Source: Bacteroidota bacterium (GTDB taxonomy: Bacteria; Bacteroidota; Bacteroidia; 2-12-FULL-35-15). Taken from it: a DNA stretch of 6,579 bases. Made by a program: the position numbers and the translations under genes. The notes under the pieces are model-generated. The model was not told where the DNA came from and did no database searches. It saw nothing but the letters and a program-made list of their open reading frames with translations. The stretch covers positions 1 through 6,579 of the forward strand of contig JAHEYA010000138.1 of assembly GCA_023251855.1 (NCBI GenBank), written 5' to 3'. This document shows, one piece after another, positions 6,238 through 6,579 of the stretch (within the stretch, counting starts at the first letter, position 1; each line of letters starts with the position of its first letter).

Positions 6238-6579
6238 ATGAAAATAGCAGTAGTTGGTGCAACCGGCTTGGTTGGAACAAAAATGATACAAGTATTAGAG
6301 CAGAGAAATTTTCCGGTATCTGAATTGATTCCGGTTGCTTCCGAAAAATCAATTGGTAAAGAAATTTCTTTTAAAGGTAAAAAATATAAAGTGGTTGGAA
6401 TGCAAGCCGCTATTGCTTTAAAACCTGCTATTGCTCTGTTTTCGGCAGGAGGAAGCACTTCTTTGGAGTGGTCGCCTAAATTTGCTGCTGCAGGAATTAC
6501 TGTAATTGATAATTCCTCGGCATGGAGAATGGATGCTACAAAAAAGTTAATTGTTCCGGAGATCAATGCAACTGAATTA
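6238..6579 (+). CDS. asd: Aspartate-semialdehyde dehydrogenase, N-terminal 114 codons (runs off the window)
   Basis: This cytoplasmic enzyme reduces L-aspartyl-4-phosphate to L-aspartate-4-semialdehyde with NADPH. That is the branch step to lysine/diaminopimelate, threonine and methionine. The visible part is the N-terminal NAD(P)-binding Rossmann domain: MKIAVVGATGLVG (nucleotide-binding loop G7-A-T-G-L-V-G13), SAGGS (69-73), DNSSAWRM (91-98, with Arg97 in the conserved substrate-phosphate-binding position) and VPEIN (106-110). These are hallmark motifs of the bacterial Asd family, usually about 330-340 residues, so about two thirds are outside the window. The catalytic Cys is expected shortly after the edge and cannot be checked. 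The start ATG follows A-rich sequence (AGAACAA) with no Shine-Dalgarno, and the glycine-rich loop lies at the expected distance from it. It has its own promoter candidate and no apparent functional link to the upstream envelope genes. Confidence 0.96.
   Translation, partial: MKIAVVGATGLVGTKMIQVLEQRNFPVSELIPVASEKSIGKEISFKGKKYKVVGMQAAIALKPAIALFSAGGSTSLEWSPKFAAAGITVIDNSSAWRMDATKKLIVPEINATEL

Noticed and set aside
6204..6566. Minus-strand 120-codon open frame
   Set aside because: It is antisense to asd, whose plus-strand translation has all the expected N-terminal motifs; it also covers the asd promoter.

Overview
The window looks like chromosomal DNA of a Bacteroidota bacterium, in the broad Flavobacteriia/Chitinophagia/Sphingobacteriia-like range. 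The DNA is AT-rich and start codons lack Shine-Dalgarno sequences. Good matches to the Bacteroidota -7 box TAnnTTTG lie upstream of two genes. Signal peptides end in Ala-Gln, and one gene encodes a lamin-tail-domain (LTD) surface protein of a type common in this phylum. Genus cannot be named from sequence reading alone.

Layout: (1) Positions 1-1944, minus strand, hold the N-terminal 648 codons of a large exported LTD protein. It has a signal peptide, a jelly-roll-like N-terminal domain, then Ig-like/LTD/Ig-like/LTD; its end lies outside the window. (2) A 189-bp divergent intergenic region carries promoter candidates for both directions. (3) Positions 2134-6175, plus strand, hold three closely spaced genes: a secreted alpha/beta hydrolase (244 aa), a patatin/POTRA/Omp85-type barrel protein (883 aa, like PlpD or type Vd autotransporters) and a small probable outer-membrane beta-barrel protein (193 aa). 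Gaps are 25 and 48 bp, so they are probably co-transcribed. (4) After a 62-bp gap with its own TAnnTTTG promoter, positions 6238-6579 hold the first 114 codons of aspartate-semialdehyde dehydrogenase (asd), a housekeeping gene that is probably a separate transcription unit.

The three-gene unit looks like an envelope module: two serine hydrolases, one periplasmic or secreted and one tethered to an outer-membrane barrel, plus a small barrel partner. Lipid or ester hydrolysis at the cell surface is a reasonable inference, but substrates are unknown.

The most unusual element is a Ser/Thr-rich stretch of about 104 residues (about 35 Ser and 15 Thr by hand count) in the patatin-barrel protein. The strand order around it places it in extracellular loop 7 of the barrel. 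At DNA level it is pyrimidine-rich and carries eight copies of the hexamer ACTTCT, all in the same frame and encoding Thr-Ser. No CRISPR array, insertion sequence, tRNA or rRNA was seen, and no intergenic stretch exceeds 300 bases.
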